From an uncultured Pelagibacteraceae bacterium (GTDB taxonomy: Bacteria; Pseudomonadota; Alphaproteobacteria; Pelagibacterales; Pelagibacteraceae), in the NCBI GenBank assembly GCA_902577575.1, contig CACGZQ010000005.1:1-64000 (forward strand): a DNA stretch of 64,000 nt, read 5' to 3'. How positions within the stretch are numbered: position 1 is the stretch's first letter; every line of letters starts with the position of its first letter. Shown here piece by piece: positions 31,754-42,633 of the stretch. The position numbers were made by a program, and so were the translations under genes. The notes under the pieces were generated by a model. It did no database searches, had not been told where the DNA came from, and worked only from the letters and a program-made list of their open reading frames with translations.

Positions 31754-32822
31754 TCCTGAATATTTTGGCCTTAAAATTAATAAGTTAATACCTGTTGATG
31801 AGTTTATTGAAAAAGTTCTTTATCACCCAAATATTGGTTATTACTCAAAAAAAATTCCATTTGGGAATAAAGGTGATTTTATTACGGCCCCAACTATTTC
31901 AAATTTGTTTTCTGAAATAATTACTATATGGGTTATATCTACTTGGGAAAAACTTGGAAAACCTAAAAATTTTAATTTTGTTGAGCTTGGTCCTGGAGAC
32001 GGCAGTCTTGCAAAAGTTTTTATTAATACCATGAAAAAATTTCCTGACATTAATAAATCCATAAATATTTATCTTTACGAAAAAAGTAATCTACTTAAAA
32101 ATATACAAAGAAAAAAATTAAGAGGGACTAAAGTAAAATGGATTAAAGATTTTGATAGAATTAATAAAGGTCCAGTGATTTTTTTTGGAAATGAATTTTT
32201 TGATGCAATACCAATAAAGCAATTTTCGTATGATAAAAATTTATTGAAAGAAAAACATTATTGGATCAACTCAGTAAAAAATCTTACAGAAGTTTATGAG
32301 GAAGCAAAAAAAGAAGATATTAAAAAAATTAAAGAATTTAAAGTTTTAAAGAACCATAGATTTATTGAATTTCCAAAGTTAGGATTTAATCAACTTGATA
32401 AAATTACCAGTAAGGTAAGAAAACTTTCAGGGGGAATTTTACTAATAGATTATGGTTACTTAAATATTTCAAATAGAAGCACTCTTCAAGCAGTGATGGA
32501 AAATAAAAAAATGGATATGAGCCATTTATTAAAAAATCTTGGAAGAGCAGACATAACTTCACTTGTTAACTTCAAACTTTTGAAAGAATATTTCTCTAAA
32601 AAACAACTTAAAGTTAAAAAAATAGTTTCTCAAAAATTCTTTTTAGAAAAAATGGGAATAATTGAAAGAGCAAAAAATCTTCAAATTAATATGACTTTTG
32701 AGCAAAAAGATTATATGTCTTTTACTTTAAGAAGACTGCTTCATAAAAATTTAATGGGTGAATTATTTAAAGTAATTTTTGCTTTTAAATCAAAAAAAAA
32801 TAATTTTTTAGGGTTTAATTGA
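31743..32822 (+). CDS. SAM-dependent methyltransferase, MidA/NDUFAF7 family
   Basis: YHPNIGYYSKKIPFGNKGDFITAPTISNLFSE, ELGPGDGSLAKV, FFGNEFFDAIPIKQF. Confidence 0.9.
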   Translation: MMLDPEYFGLKINKLIPVDEFIEKVLYHPNIGYYSKKIPFGNKGDFITAPTISNLFSEIITIWVISTWEKLGKPKNFNFVELGPGDGSLAKVFINTMKKFPDINKSINIYLYEKSNLLKNIQRKKLRGTKVKWIKDFDRINKGPVIFFGNEFFDAIPIKQFSYDKNLLKEKHYWINSVKNLTEVYEEAKKEDIKKIKEFKVLKNHRFIEFPKLGFNQLDKITSKVRKLSGGILLIDYGYLNISNRSTLQAVMENKKMDMSHLLKNLGRADITSLVNFKLLKEYFSKKQLKVKKIVSQKFFLEKMGIIERAKNLQINMTFEQKDYMSFTLRRLLHKNLMGELFKVIFAFKSKKNNFLGFN

Positions 32823-33577
32823 TGTTTTTTTCAAAAAAATTAAAAAAATTTACTGGTTTAAAACATTGTTTTTTTTCACGTAATAGGGGATTTTCAAAAG
32901 GTATTTATAAGAGTTTAAATTGTGGGAGAGGTTCAAGTGATAAAAGGAATAATATCATTAGAAACTTGAATTATGTATCCAAAAGAATGGGGGTTAAAAA
33001 ATCTAAACTTGTTTTGATGCATCAAACACACAGTAATAAAGTCTTAGAAGTAAAAAAGATCAATAGTAGAAAAAGTTTTTACTCAGATGCCATAGTCACG
33101 AAAGTAAAAGGATTAGCTTTAGGTGTGGTAACTGCAGACTGTGCACCTGTTTTACTATATGACAAGAAAAGTAAAATTATTGGATGTATACATGCAGGAT
33201 GGAAAGGTGCTTACTCAGGAATTATTAAGAACACAATTCAAAAGATAAAACTCATGGGTGGTAGCGCAGATATTTTTGCTTCTATTGGTCCTTGTATTAG
33301 CAAAGAAAGTTATGAAGTTGACAAAAATTTTCATAAAAAATTTTTATCTAAATCAAAAAAAAATAAAAAGTATTTTTCAAATAAGAATAAAATTAAGAAA
33401 CGCTTTAATTTAAGAAAATATGTGTACGATAGGCTTAAAGAGCAGAATGTGAGAGTTGATCATATAAATCGAGATACTTTTAAGGAAAAAAAGAATTTTT
33501 TTAGCTTTAGAAGGTCACATAAATTAAAACATAGTGACTACGGAAGATGTATATCAGTTGTAAGTCTGGTTAAATAA
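32819..33577 (+). CDS. pgeF: PgeF/YfiH-type laccase-domain protein
   Basis: LMHQTHSNKVLEV, VTADCAPVLLYD, IHAGWKGAYSGI, IGPCISKESYEV. Confidence 0.92.
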   Translation: MMFFSKKLKKFTGLKHCFFSRNRGFSKGIYKSLNCGRGSSDKRNNIIRNLNYVSKRMGVKKSKLVLMHQTHSNKVLEVKKINSRKSFYSDAIVTKVKGLALGVVTADCAPVLLYDKKSKIIGCIHAGWKGAYSGIIKNTIQKIKLMGGSADIFASIGPCISKESYEVDKNFHKKFLSKSKKNKKYFSNKNKIKKRFNLRKYVYDRLKEQNVRVDHINRDTFKEKKNFFSFRRSHKLKHSDYGRCISVVSLVK

Positions 33578-33619
33578 TTTGAAAAGATGCTTAAATAATT
33601 GTATATATAAGTAGATTTC

Positions 33620-34552
33620 ATGAAAATCTTATCTGGAACAAGCAATTTAAAACTTAGTAAAAATATTTCTAAAAACCTAAAACTAAAACTTATAAATACG
33701 AATATTAGAAGATTTGCCGATGGAGAAATTTATATCGAGATAAATGAAAACATAAGAGGTAATAGCGTTTTTGTAATTCAATCTACGTCTACACCCGCTA
33801 ACGATAATCTTATGGAGTTATTATTAGTTATTGACGCTTTAAAAAGATCTTCTGCAAAAACAATAACTGCTGTCATACCGTATTTTGGATATGCTAGACA
33901 AGACAGAAAGGTTGCGCCAAGGACATCTATTTCTGCTAAAGTAGTAGCAAATTTAATTACTAATGCAGGCGCTACAAGAGTGGTGACTGTAGATTTACAT
34001 GCAGGTCAAATTCAAGGTTTTTTTGATATGCCAGTAGATAATTTATATACCGCACCTTTATTTGCTAAATACATTAAAAAAAAACTAAATAAAAAAAAAT
34101 TAATATGTGTTTCACCTGATGTTGGTGGAGTCGCTAGAACTAGAGATTTAGCTAAAAGAATAAAAGCAGATTTAGCTATTATTGATAAAAGAAGACCGGC
34201 CCCTGGAAAGTCGGAAGTTATGAATATTTTAGGTAATGTAAAAGGTAAAACTTGTATAATTGTTGATGATATAATTGATAGCGGAGGGACAATTATAAAC
34301 GCTGTCAATGCACTTATTAAAAACGGAGCAAACGAAGTCTATGTGTTTATTTCACATGCTGTTCTAAGTGGGGATGCGGCAAAAAAAATTAAGAATTCAA
34401 AAATAAAGAAATTAGTAGTAACTGACACAATCGATAACAGTAAAAAAATAAATAATAACAATAAAATTGAGGTTTTATCAGTTTCTTCATTAATGTCTGA
34501 GGCAATTAAAAGAATAGCTAACTCAAATTCTGTTTCAGATTTATTCAATTAA
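33620..34552 (+). CDS. prs: Ribose-phosphate pyrophosphokinase
   Basis: RFADGEIYIEINENIRG, VIPYFGYARQDRK, DLHAGQIQGFFD, IVDDIIDSGGT. Confidence 0.97.
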   Translation: MKILSGTSNLKLSKNISKNLKLKLINTNIRRFADGEIYIEINENIRGNSVFVIQSTSTPANDNLMELLLVIDALKRSSAKTITAVIPYFGYARQDRKVAPRTSISAKVVANLITNAGATRVVTVDLHAGQIQGFFDMPVDNLYTAPLFAKYIKKKLNKKKLICVSPDVGGVARTRDLAKRIKADLAIIDKRRPAPGKSEVMNILGNVKGKTCIIVDDIIDSGGTIINAVNALIKNGANEVYVFISHAVLSGDAAKKIKNSKIKKLVVTDTIDNSKKINNNNKIEVLSVSSLMSEAIKRIANSNSVSDLFN

Positions 34553-34601
34553 AGCTTGTTTTGGTTAAGATGATGGGTTATATACCGTTTTCTATAAATT
34601 T

Positions 34602-35357
34602 ATGAGTAATCTAAAAGCTTTAAAAAGGGAAAACATTTCATCTGGCTCTAATACTAAATTACGAGCAAAAGGAATGATTCCTGCAATTCTATATGGTGGA
34701 GATAATCCAAACCAAAATATTTCTGTTAGCAAAAAAGATATAGCAAATATAATTTATTCAGAAACCTTTTTGTCAAAAGTTTTAGAATTAGATTTAGATG
34801 GTAAAAAAGAGAAGGTTATTCCTAGAGATGTAGCCTTTCATGTAATATCCGAAGAACCTATACATATCGACTTCATGAGAATTGTATCTGGTAAAAAGAT
34901 TATTTTGGAAATACCTGTTAAATTTATAAACCATCCAGACTCTCCAGGTTTAAAAAGAGGTGGAGTTCTTAATATAGTCAGAAGAAAAGTTGAGCTTAAA
35001 TGTCCAGCTGAAAATATTCCTGATGAAATAGTTGTTGACTTAACTGGCACTGATATAGGAACTAGTATAAAAATTTCTTCAGTAAAGTTACCAGATAGTG
35101 TCTTTCCAACTATAACAGATAGAGATTTCGTTGTAGCAACAGTCGCTGCTCCAACCGTAATTAAAGAGCCTGAGAAACCTGCTGAAGGTACAGGCGCTGA
35201 AGGTGCCGAAGGAGAAGCTGCAGCTGAGGGTGCAGAGGTTGCGACAGCAAAAGATGGTGAAACGCCTAAGAAAGATGAAAAGGCTAAAGACGGGGCTACT
35301 GAAAAAAAACCAGAAGATAAAAAACCTGCTGAGAAAAAACCTGCTGAGAAAAAATAA
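34602..35357 (+). CDS. rplY: 50S ribosomal protein L25/CTC family with Ala/Glu/Lys-rich tail
   Basis: KLRAKGMIPAILYGG, RDVAFHVISEEPIHIDF, L25 C-domain, low-complexity tail. Confidence 0.93.
   Translation: MSNLKALKRENISSGSNTKLRAKGMIPAILYGGDNPNQNISVSKKDIANIIYSETFLSKVLELDLDGKKEKVIPRDVAFHVISEEPIHIDFMRIVSGKKIILEIPVKFINHPDSPGLKRGGVLNIVRRKVELKCPAENIPDEIVVDLTGTDIGTSIKISSVKLPDSVFPTITDRDFVVATVAAPTVIKEPEKPAEGTGAEGAEGEAAAEGAEVATAKDGETPKKDEKAKDGATEKKPEDKKPAEKKPAEKK
35325..35354 (+). repeat. Two perfect 15-bp tandem copies CCTGCTGAGAAAAAA encoding PAEKK in the L25 tail
   Basis: Read directly, 35325-35339 and 35340-35354, immediately before the stop codon. Confidence 0.95.
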
Positions 35358-35362
35358 TTAAT

Positions 35363-35935
35363 ATGCTTTTACTTGTTGGATTAGGAAATCCAGGCTCAAA
35401 CTATACTAACACTAGGCACAATATTGGTTTTAAGATTATTGATGCAATAAATTCTCATTTCAAACTTTCAAAACAAAAACCGAAATTTAAAGGACTGCTT
35501 ACAACTGGAAATATTGATGAAAAAAAAATTTATGCCATTAAGCCGTTAACTTTCATGAATAACTCGGGGACTGCAATTAAAGAATTAATTGACTACTTCA
35601 AGATAGACGCAAAAGATGTAATCGTTTTTCATGATGATATGGACATTGACTTTGGTAAGGTTAAGGCTAAATTCGGGGGGAGTAGTGCAGGACACAACGG
35701 TATTGAGTCTATAGATAAATTTATTGGAAAAGACTACTCGAGAGTAAGAGTGGGAATAGGTCATCCTAAACAAAAAAAAAGAGTTAATAGTCACGTTTTA
35801 GAAGATTTTAAAGAGGACGAGGAAGAAAAAATTAAAGAGATTACAGAAAATATTGTTAAACAAATACCAACATTAATAGAGAAAAAAATAGATTTATTTT
35901 CTAGCAAAGTTAATCAAAATCTTAATGGGATTTAA
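35363..35935 (+). CDS. pth: Peptidyl-tRNA hydrolase
   Basis: LLVGLGNPGSNYTNTRHNIGFK, KPLTFMNNSG, HDDMDIDFGKVKAKFGGSSAGHNGIES. Confidence 0.97.
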   Translation: MLLLVGLGNPGSNYTNTRHNIGFKIIDAINSHFKLSKQKPKFKGLLTTGNIDEKKIYAIKPLTFMNNSGTAIKELIDYFKIDAKDVIVFHDDMDIDFGKVKAKFGGSSAGHNGIESIDKFIGKDYSRVRVGIGHPKQKKRVNSHVLEDFKEDEEEKIKEITENIVKQIPTLIEKKIDLFSSKVNQNLNGI

Positions 35936-36995
35936 ATGTGGAATAGTTGGATTGCCAAATGTTGGTAAATCAACCTTATTTAACGCCTTAACTGCCTCTA
36001 AAAACGCTGAGGCAGCAAATTTTCCTTTCTGCACTATTGATCCCAATATTGGTATTGTTGACGTAGTTGATGAAAGATTAGATCAATTAGCTAAGCTTTC
36101 TAGTTCAAAAAAAAAGATTTATACAAACATAACCTTTGTTGACATAGCTGGCCTGGTTAAGGGTGCATCAAAAGGTGATGGTCTTGGCAATAAATTTCTT
36201 TCACATATTAGAGAAGTAGATGCAATAATACATCTAGTGAGGTGCTTCGACTCAGAAAAAATTACCCACGTAAATTCAAAAATAAGCCCTTCAAGTGATT
36301 TGGAAGCTATAAAGACGGAAATAGTTTTGTCTGACATTGATATTGTTCAAAAAAAACTTGAAAAAGGTAAAAAGAAACTTCTTGAAGATAAAGAAATAAA
36401 GATTTTAGAAGAAAAATTAAATCAGCTTGATAAAAATCAAGAGTTAAAGATTAATAATGAAGAAGAAAATAAATTTTTATCCAATATAGGTCTATTAAGT
36501 ATTAAACCTAAAATAATTGTGTGCAATGTAGATGAAGAAAATTTGTCTAAAGGAAATCAATATACTGAGGAAGTACAAAACAAATATCCTAATGAAAAAA
36601 TAATAAAAATCTGTGCTGACATAGAAGACCAGCTTTCGGGTTTAGATAAGAATGAAAAAGAGGCTTTTATGCAGGATATCGGTTTAAATAAAACTGGATT
36701 AAATCAATTGATTAAAGCAGGATATGATCTTTTAAAATTAGATACTTTTTTTACTTCAGGCCCTGAGGAAAGTAGAGCTTGGACAGTAAAAAAAAATACT
36801 ATTGCCCCAAAAGCAGCTAGTGTCATTCATACCGATTTTGAAAAAAACTTTATCAGGGCGGAGGCTGTATCTTGTGAAGATTTTATAAAATATGGAAGTG
36901 CAGAAAAATGTAAGGAAAATGGGAAATTAAGAATTGAAGGAAAAGATTATATTGTAAAAGATGGTGATGTTTTATACTTCAGAGTCAATCCTTGA
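35925..36995 (+). CDS. ychF: Redox-regulated ATPase/GTPase YchF (OLA1)
   Basis: GIVGLPNVGKSTLFNALT, NFPFCTIDPNIG, TGS domain. Confidence 0.97.
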   Translation: MGFKCGIVGLPNVGKSTLFNALTASKNAEAANFPFCTIDPNIGIVDVVDERLDQLAKLSSSKKKIYTNITFVDIAGLVKGASKGDGLGNKFLSHIREVDAIIHLVRCFDSEKITHVNSKISPSSDLEAIKTEIVLSDIDIVQKKLEKGKKKLLEDKEIKILEEKLNQLDKNQELKINNEEENKFLSNIGLLSIKPKIIVCNVDEENLSKGNQYTEEVQNKYPNEKIIKICADIEDQLSGLDKNEKEAFMQDIGLNKTGLNQLIKAGYDLLKLDTFFTSGPEESRAWTVKKNTIAPKAASVIHTDFEKNFIRAEAVSCEDFIKYGSAEKCKENGKLRIEGKDYIVKDGDVLYFRVNP

Positions 36996-37754
36996 CCATA
37001 TTTTTTTCATGCTTAAATAAACAAGAATTGTTAAAAGTACCAAATAAATTATTACTTTAATACCAGTTTTATGTCTCTCTTCAAGTTCTGGCTCAGCAGC
37101 CCAAGCCAAAAAAGTTGTTACATCTTTGGCCATTTGATCAACAGTAGACTCCGTGCCATCTGCATATTCAACTAAACCATCCATTAAATTATTTGGCATT
37201 TTAATCTTATTACCGGCCATATATTTATTGTAATAAACACCGTCATCAAGAGTTACACCTGGAGGAGGGTCTTCGTAGCCAACAAGAACTGAATAAATGT
37301 AATTAGCTCCTCCTTTTCTTGCTTTGACTAAAACTGACATATCAGGTGGGTATGCCCCACCATTTGCAGCTGTTGCTGCCTGAACATTAGGGTATGGGCT
37401 CTTAAATTTATCTGAAGGTTTTCCTGGTCGAGTAAACATTTCTCCTTGAGAGTCCGGGCCATCCTCTATTTCAAAACTAGCTGCAATTGCTTTTACTTCT
37501 TGTTCTGAAAACTCAGGTCCACCAGGTTCTCCTAGATTTCTATAGCTAAGGTATTGCATTGAATGGCAAGAAGCACAGACTTCTTTATAAACTTGAAAAC
37601 CTCTTTGTAGTGACGCTCTATCAAAGGTTCCTGTTAAACCTTTAAAACTCCAATCCACTTTAATTGGATCAACCATTTCAGCGCTTTGTAGTGGTTTAAG
37701 TGATATAAGAAGCAAAAAAGATAAAACGAGTAGCTTTATATTAGACTTTATCAT
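36972..37754 (-). CDS. petC: Cytochrome c1 of the bc1 complex
   Basis: [16 protein letters not shown] haem-binding motif, C-terminal TM anchor. Confidence 0.95.
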   Translation of the reverse strand: MIKSNIKLLVLSFLLLISLKPLQSAEMVDPIKVDWSFKGLTGTFDRASLQRGFQVYKEVCASCHSMQYLSYRNLGEPGGPEFSEQEVKAIAASFEIEDGPDSQGEMFTRPGKPSDKFKSPYPNVQAATAANGGAYPPDMSVLVKARKGGANYIYSVLVGYEDPPPGVTLDDGVYYNKYMAGNKIKMPNNLMDGLVEYADGTESTVDQMAKDVTTFLAWAAEPELEERHKTGIKVIIYLVLLTILVYLSMKKIWSRIDSEV

Positions 37755-39000
37755 TAACCTTCCTAGCTAAAGATGGTTCTGCTCCTCCGGATAATACTGG
37801 CTCGGAGATGCTCATAGGAATCGGATCCGTTTTTTCCAAATAACCAACAACAGGCATAACTACTATAAAATGTAAGAAATAATAAATAGTTCCCACTCTA
37901 GCTAATACTAAATAAATTCCTTCAGCTGGCATCGCACCAACATAACCAAGCATTAGAACGTCTATTACTAATATCCAAAAGAACTGTCTATAAATCGGTC
38001 TAAAAACAGCCGATCTAACTTTTGATGTGTCTAGCCAAGGTAGTACAAATAAAATAAAAATTGCACTGAACATTAAAATCACTCCACCTAATTTATCAGG
38101 GACAGATCTTAAAATTGCATAAAATGGTAACAAATACCATTCAGGTACTATGTGAGCAGGTGTAACTAACGGATTGGCGGGTATATAATTGTCTGAGTGT
38201 CCCAAAACATTAGGAGTGAAGAATACAAATCCAGCAAATATTATCATAAAAACTAAAAGCGCGAAAGCGTCTTTAATTGTTATATAAGGATGAAATGGAA
38301 CTGTATCTTTAGACGGTTTCTTTATATCAATACCTACAGGGTTATTATTTCCTGGAACATGTAAAGCCCAAATATGTAAAACTACTAATCCTAAAATTAA
38401 AAACGGGATTAAATAATGTAAACTAAAGAATCTGTTTAGTGTTGGATTATCTACAGAATACGCTCCCCATAACCAAGTTGTGATACTATCTCCAACTAAT
38501 GGGATTGCACTAAATAAATTAGTTATTACTGTAGCGCCCCAGAAACTCATTTGACCCCAAGGCAAAACATAACCCATGAAAGCTGCTGCCATCATTAATA
38601 AATAAATCATCAGACCAATTATCCAAATTACTTCTCTTGGTGATTTATATGATCCATAAAATAAAGACCTAAAAATATGAATATAAACTGCTAGGAAAAA
38701 CATAGATGCACCATTGCTATGAATATATCTTATTAGCCAACCATAATTTACATCTCTCATTATGTGTTCTACACTCGCAAAAGCTAAATCTGCATGAGCG
38801 ACGTAATGCATTGCTAAAACAATTCCTGTAACTATTTGAGTGATTAAACAAAAAGTTAAAATTCCACCAAAGGTCCACCAATAATTTAAATTTTTTGGGG
38901 TAGGATAATCAGTAAGGTGTGCTCCAAGAGTAAGTAATGGCAAACGGTCGTTAAACCATTTAGCTGCTTTAGATTTAGGTACGTATTCGTGTTCACTCAT
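37741..39000 (-). CDS. petB: Cytochrome b of the bc1 complex
   Basis: [62 protein letters not shown]. Confidence 0.97.
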   Translation of the reverse strand: MSEHEYVPKSKAAKWFNDRLPLLTLGAHLTDYPTPKNLNYWWTFGGILTFCLITQIVTGIVLAMHYVAHADLAFASVEHIMRDVNYGWLIRYIHSNGASMFFLAVYIHIFRSLFYGSYKSPREVIWIIGLMIYLLMMAAAFMGYVLPWGQMSFWGATVITNLFSAIPLVGDSITTWLWGAYSVDNPTLNRFFSLHYLIPFLILGLVVLHIWALHVPGNNNPVGIDIKKPSKDTVPFHPYITIKDAFALLVFMIIFAGFVFFTPNVLGHSDNYIPANPLVTPAHIVPEWYLLPFYAILRSVPDKLGGVILMFSAIFILFVLPWLDTSKVRSAVFRPIYRQFFWILVIDVLMLGYVGAMPAEGIYLVLARVGTIYYFLHFIVVMPVVGYLEKTDPIPMSISEPVLSGGAEPSLARKVNDKV

Positions 39001-39006
39001 AATTTC

Positions 39007-39528
39007 TTAACCAATCTTAATTGTATTACTGTCAACAAATTCGAACTTTGGTATCTCCATGTTCGTTGGCGCTGGTCCTTTTCTTATTCTGCCTGATACA
39101 TCATAGTGTGAACCATGACAAGGACAAAACCAACCATTAAAATCACCTTTATCTTTTAGAGGCACACATCCTAGATGTGTACAAACGCCTAACATGACTA
39201 ACCATTCATCTTTACCTTCTTTTACTCTATCTTCATCTTTTTGAGGATCAGGCAAATCGTCCAACTTTACTGCTCTGGCCTCAGCGATCTCCTCTGAAGT
39301 CCTTCTTTTTAAGAATACTGGTTTTCCTCTCCACAAAACAGTAATAGATTTACCAGGTTCTATGTTACTAATGTCAACTTCTGTCGTGGCTAATGCTTGT
39401 TGAGCTTTATCAGGATTCATTTGGTCAATCATTGGCCAAATAACTGCTCCAACCCCTACTGCTCCTACTGTATAGCTAGCTGTAAATAAAAAATCTCTTC
39501 TGTTAACTTTTTTTTCTTCTTTGCTCAT
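39007..39528 (-). CDS. petA: Rieske Fe-S subunit of the bc1 complex
   Basis: RRDFLF TAT-like N-terminus, CTHLGC and CPCHGSHYD. Confidence 0.97.
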   Translation of the reverse strand: MSKEEKKVNRRDFLFTASYTVGAVGVGAVIWPMIDQMNPDKAQQALATTEVDISNIEPGKSITVLWRGKPVFLKRRTSEEIAEARAVKLDDLPDPQKDEDRVKEGKDEWLVMLGVCTHLGCVPLKDKGDFNGWFCPCHGSHYDVSGRIRKGPAPTNMEIPKFEFVDSNTIKIG

Positions 39529-39617
39529 TTATGTAAGTGCTTATAATGTAATTATTAAATAAAACCATATTTTATAGATTTCTAGGGTCAGAATGACACA
39601 TAAATTAAGCTTAAATA

Positions 39618-40064
39618 ATGCACATAGTACTTTACAAACCTGATATCCCTCAAAATACTGCAGCAATAATAAGACTCGGTGCTTGCCTAAATTTAAATAT
39701 TCACTTGATAGAACCCTGTGGTTTTAATCTAAACGACAGTAGGTTTAAAAGAGTAGTTATGGATTATGTTGGATTAAGTAAGATTGTTCGGCACAATGAC
39801 TTTGAAGCATTCATAGAAAAATATAAGAAATCAAGAATAGTTTTAATGACAACTAAGGCAAAAAGATTATATCATAAGTTTAAATTTAAAAAAGATGATA
39901 TGCTTTTATTTGGAAGAGAAAGCGCTGGGGTTCCGGAGGAAATACATCGAATGCTTAAAAATAAAATAAAAATTCCTATGAACAAAAAAACAAGATCACT
40001 AAATGTTGCAATGAGTGTTGCGATAGTTGCTGCTGAAGCCTTAAGACAAAATAATTTACTATAA
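39618..40064 (+). CDS. trmL: tRNA (cytidine34-2'-O)-methyltransferase
   Basis: VLYKPDIPQNTAAIIRLGACLNLNIHLIEPCGF, FGRESAGVPEEIH, RSLNVAMSVAIVAAEALRQ. Confidence 0.95.
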   Translation: MHIVLYKPDIPQNTAAIIRLGACLNLNIHLIEPCGFNLNDSRFKRVVMDYVGLSKIVRHNDFEAFIEKYKKSRIVLMTTKAKRLYHKFKFKKDDMLLFGRESAGVPEEIHRMLKNKIKIPMNKKTRSLNVAMSVAIVAAEALRQNNLL

Positions 40065-40888
40065 TGATTACATCTGATTTTAAAAAAAAAATGGCTGATA
40101 GCTGGTTTTCGTATTTACAAAATCAAATCTGTAAAGAATTTGAATTTCTAGAAAAAAATAAAGTAAAATTCACAAAAAGAGATTGGAGTAAAAATAAAAT
40201 AAATGAAGGTGGCGGAACTTCATTTCTATTATCTAAGGGTAAAATATTTGATAAAGTTGGAGTAAATAAATCTACAGTTTCAGGAATTTTTCCAAAAAAA
40301 TTTAGATCAAAAATATTAGGAGCTGAAAAAAAAGGTAATTATTGGGCGTCAGGAGTTTCTGTAGTTGCACATATGAGAAACCCCAAAATGCCTGCAATCC
40401 ATTTCAACACTAGGTTTATAGTTACTTCTAAAGAGTGGTTTGGTGGAGGAATTGATGCGACACCCAGTAATGAAGATTTAAAAGAAAAAAAAATCATACA
40501 TGATGAATTAAAAAAAGTATGCGTTCGAAATAAAAAGAATTACAAAAAATACAAAAAATGGTGCAACGAATATTTTTATTTACCACACAGAAATGAAGCA
40601 AGAGGTATTGGTGGTATTTTTTTTGACTATGAAACAAAAGATTGGATTAAAAACTTTAAATTCGTTAGAGAACTTGGTCTTTCTTTTATAGAAATATCAA
40701 AAAAAATTATAAAGAGAAAAGAAAAAGTTAAATGGACAAAAAAAGATAAAGAAAAACAATTCTATAAACGAGGTAGATATGTGGAATTCAATCTTTTATA
40801 TGATAGAGGTACAAAATTTGGTTTACACTCCGGAGGCAATATTGACTCAATATTGATGTCGCTCCCTCCTGAAGCAAAGTGGAAATAG
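40064..40888 (+). CDS. hemF: Oxygen-dependent coproporphyrinogen-III oxidase
   Basis: GGGTSFLLSKGKIFDKVGVN, HFNTRFIV, WFGGGIDATP, HRNEARGIGGIFFDY. Confidence 0.96.
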   Translation: MITSDFKKKMADSWFSYLQNQICKEFEFLEKNKVKFTKRDWSKNKINEGGGTSFLLSKGKIFDKVGVNKSTVSGIFPKKFRSKILGAEKKGNYWASGVSVVAHMRNPKMPAIHFNTRFIVTSKEWFGGGIDATPSNEDLKEKKIIHDELKKVCVRNKKNYKKYKKWCNEYFYLPHRNEARGIGGIFFDYETKDWIKNFKFVRELGLSFIEISKKIIKRKEKVKWTKKDKEKQFYKRGRYVEFNLLYDRGTKFGLHSGGNIDSILMSLPPEAKWK

Positions 40889-41367
40889 TTATGGAAAAAG
40901 AACCAATTACCATTAGTGGCCTTAAAAATTTAAAAGCTGAATTAGAGGATCTAAAAAATATTCAAAGACCAAAAATAGTAGAAGCAATCGCCGAAGCAAG
41001 GTCGCATGGAGATTTAAAAGAGAACGCTGAATATCATGCTGCAAAAGAGCAACAAGCATTAATTGAAAGTCGTGTAATTGCTATCAATGATATAATTGCA
41101 AGAGCTAATGTAATTGATGTCACTCAATTAGAAAATAATGGAAAAGTAATTTTTGGATCAACTGTAAAAGTGCAAGACTTAGAAACAGATAAAAAAATTT
41201 CATATAGATTAGTCGGTCAGGATGAAGCTGATATAAAAAAAAATTTGATTTTTTTCAAAAGCCCAATAGGAAGAGCATTAATAGGAAAAAATAAAGGTGA
41301 GATGGTAAGTGTAATTACGCCTTCTGGAGAAAGAAACTTTGAGATTCTCGATGTTGAGTATGTTTAA
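40879..41367 (+). CDS. greA: Transcription elongation factor GreA
   Basis: EAIAEARSHGDLKENAEYHAAKEQQ, SPIGRALIGKNKGE. Confidence 0.97.
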   Translation: MEIVMEKEPITISGLKNLKAELEDLKNIQRPKIVEAIAEARSHGDLKENAEYHAAKEQQALIESRVIAINDIIARANVIDVTQLENNGKVIFGSTVKVQDLETDKKISYRLVGQDEADIKKNLIFFKSPIGRALIGKNKGEMVSVITPSGERNFEILDVEYV

Positions 41368-42626
41368 TCAGAATTAGCTTTTATTATTTCTTCGATTCTT
41401 TCATTTGAAATTTTAAAACCATTATTAATCCACTCTTTCTCTAAAGTCTTTAAAACGTTTCCTAGAGAATACCCCTCCCGCATCCCTTTTTGCTTTAAGA
41501 ATTCACCATCTAATGGGAATATCGGTATTTTTATTTTTAAAATCTTTTTTAAAACTTTTGAAAAGTTTTTAAGTTTTTCTTTTGAATTTTTTGAAAAATT
41601 AATCAAATTAAGTGCTATTAAATGGTTTTTTCCATTTAAATAAACGTTTTTAGCTAAGTCTTTTTCGAAAAATTCTTTATCCTTTTCGAGTTTAATCAAA
41701 TTTTTATTAAATTTTTTTAAGGTCTCATTGATCTTATTAGATACATTATATTTATGAATAAAATATTCATGATTATTTTTTTCATCAATTAACATTACTG
41801 CTAATAATAAATCTAAGTTAGCTTCTGAATATTGGTATACTTTTTTAAGTCTTTCTAATCTTTTAAGATATAAAAATTCAGGAAATATCATTGAAAAAAT
41901 TTCAGTCAAGTTATTACTTTGATTAATTTTTAAAAAATTTTTAAGACCTAAAATTTTAGTTAACTCAATTAAAATTCTCTCTTTGGAAATTTTTTTTATG
42001 CCATCTAAATTTTGTTTGATTATATCACTTGTCGAAGGTTCAATAATATTATCATACATAATTTTAAATCTTATAAATCTAATAATTCTTAAATAGTCCT
42101 CCTCTATTCTTTTTTGGGGGTCTCCAATGAACTTGATATTTTTATTTTTAAGATCGGATGTGCCCATCTGAGGGTCAAATATTTTTCCATTTATATCTAA
42201 ATAAATTGCATTAATAGTAAAATCTCTTCTCTCAGAGTCTTGTTTCCAATCATTAGTAAATTCTACCTCCGCATGTCTTCCATCCGTTTTAATATCTTTT
42301 CTTAAAGTTGTTAACTCAAGTTTATGATTTTCAGATACTATGGTAACGGTTCCGTGTTTAACACCTGTGTCAATAATTTTAAAATTTGTGTCTTTAAGTT
42401 TTTCTTTGATCTCATCTATTGTTAAGATTGTTGCAATATCAATATCATCTATTTTTTCATTTGAGAGATATTTTCTTACACATCCACCAACAAATCTGGC
42501 AACTACCCTATTTTCAGGGATACCATCCTGTAATTTTTTAAAAATAAACTTTAAATCTTTGTTTTTATAAAATGGAAAAATAAAATTTTTTATGTTTTTT
42601 AAAAAATTAAAACTCAGATTAAGCAT
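41364..42626 (-). CDS. CCA tRNA nucleotidyltransferase / poly(A) polymerase family
   Basis: RFVGGCVRKYLSNEKIDDIDIAT, RRDFTINAIYLDING, EDYLRIIRFIRFK. Confidence 0.93.
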   Translation of the reverse strand: MLNLSFNFLKNIKNFIFPFYKNKDLKFIFKKLQDGIPENRVVARFVGGCVRKYLSNEKIDDIDIATILTIDEIKEKLKDTNFKIIDTGVKHGTVTIVSENHKLELTTLRKDIKTDGRHAEVEFTNDWKQDSERRDFTINAIYLDINGKIFDPQMGTSDLKNKNIKFIGDPQKRIEEDYLRIIRFIRFKIMYDNIIEPSTSDIIKQNLDGIKKISKERILIELTKILGLKNFLKINQSNNLTEIFSMIFPEFLYLKRLERLKKVYQYSEANLDLLLAVMLIDEKNNHEYFIHKYNVSNKINETLKKFNKNLIKLEKDKEFFEKDLAKNVYLNGKNHLIALNLINFSKNSKEKLKNFSKVLKKILKIKIPIFPLDGEFLKQKGMREGYSLGNVLKTLEKEWINNGFKISNERIEEIIKANSD

Positions 42627-42633
42627 AAATCTA

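Noticed and set aside
35325-35354. Short tandem repeats considered as CRISPR or mobile-element signature
   Set aside because: In-frame coding repeat in the L25 tail with no spacers; no CRISPR array or transposase anywhere in the window.
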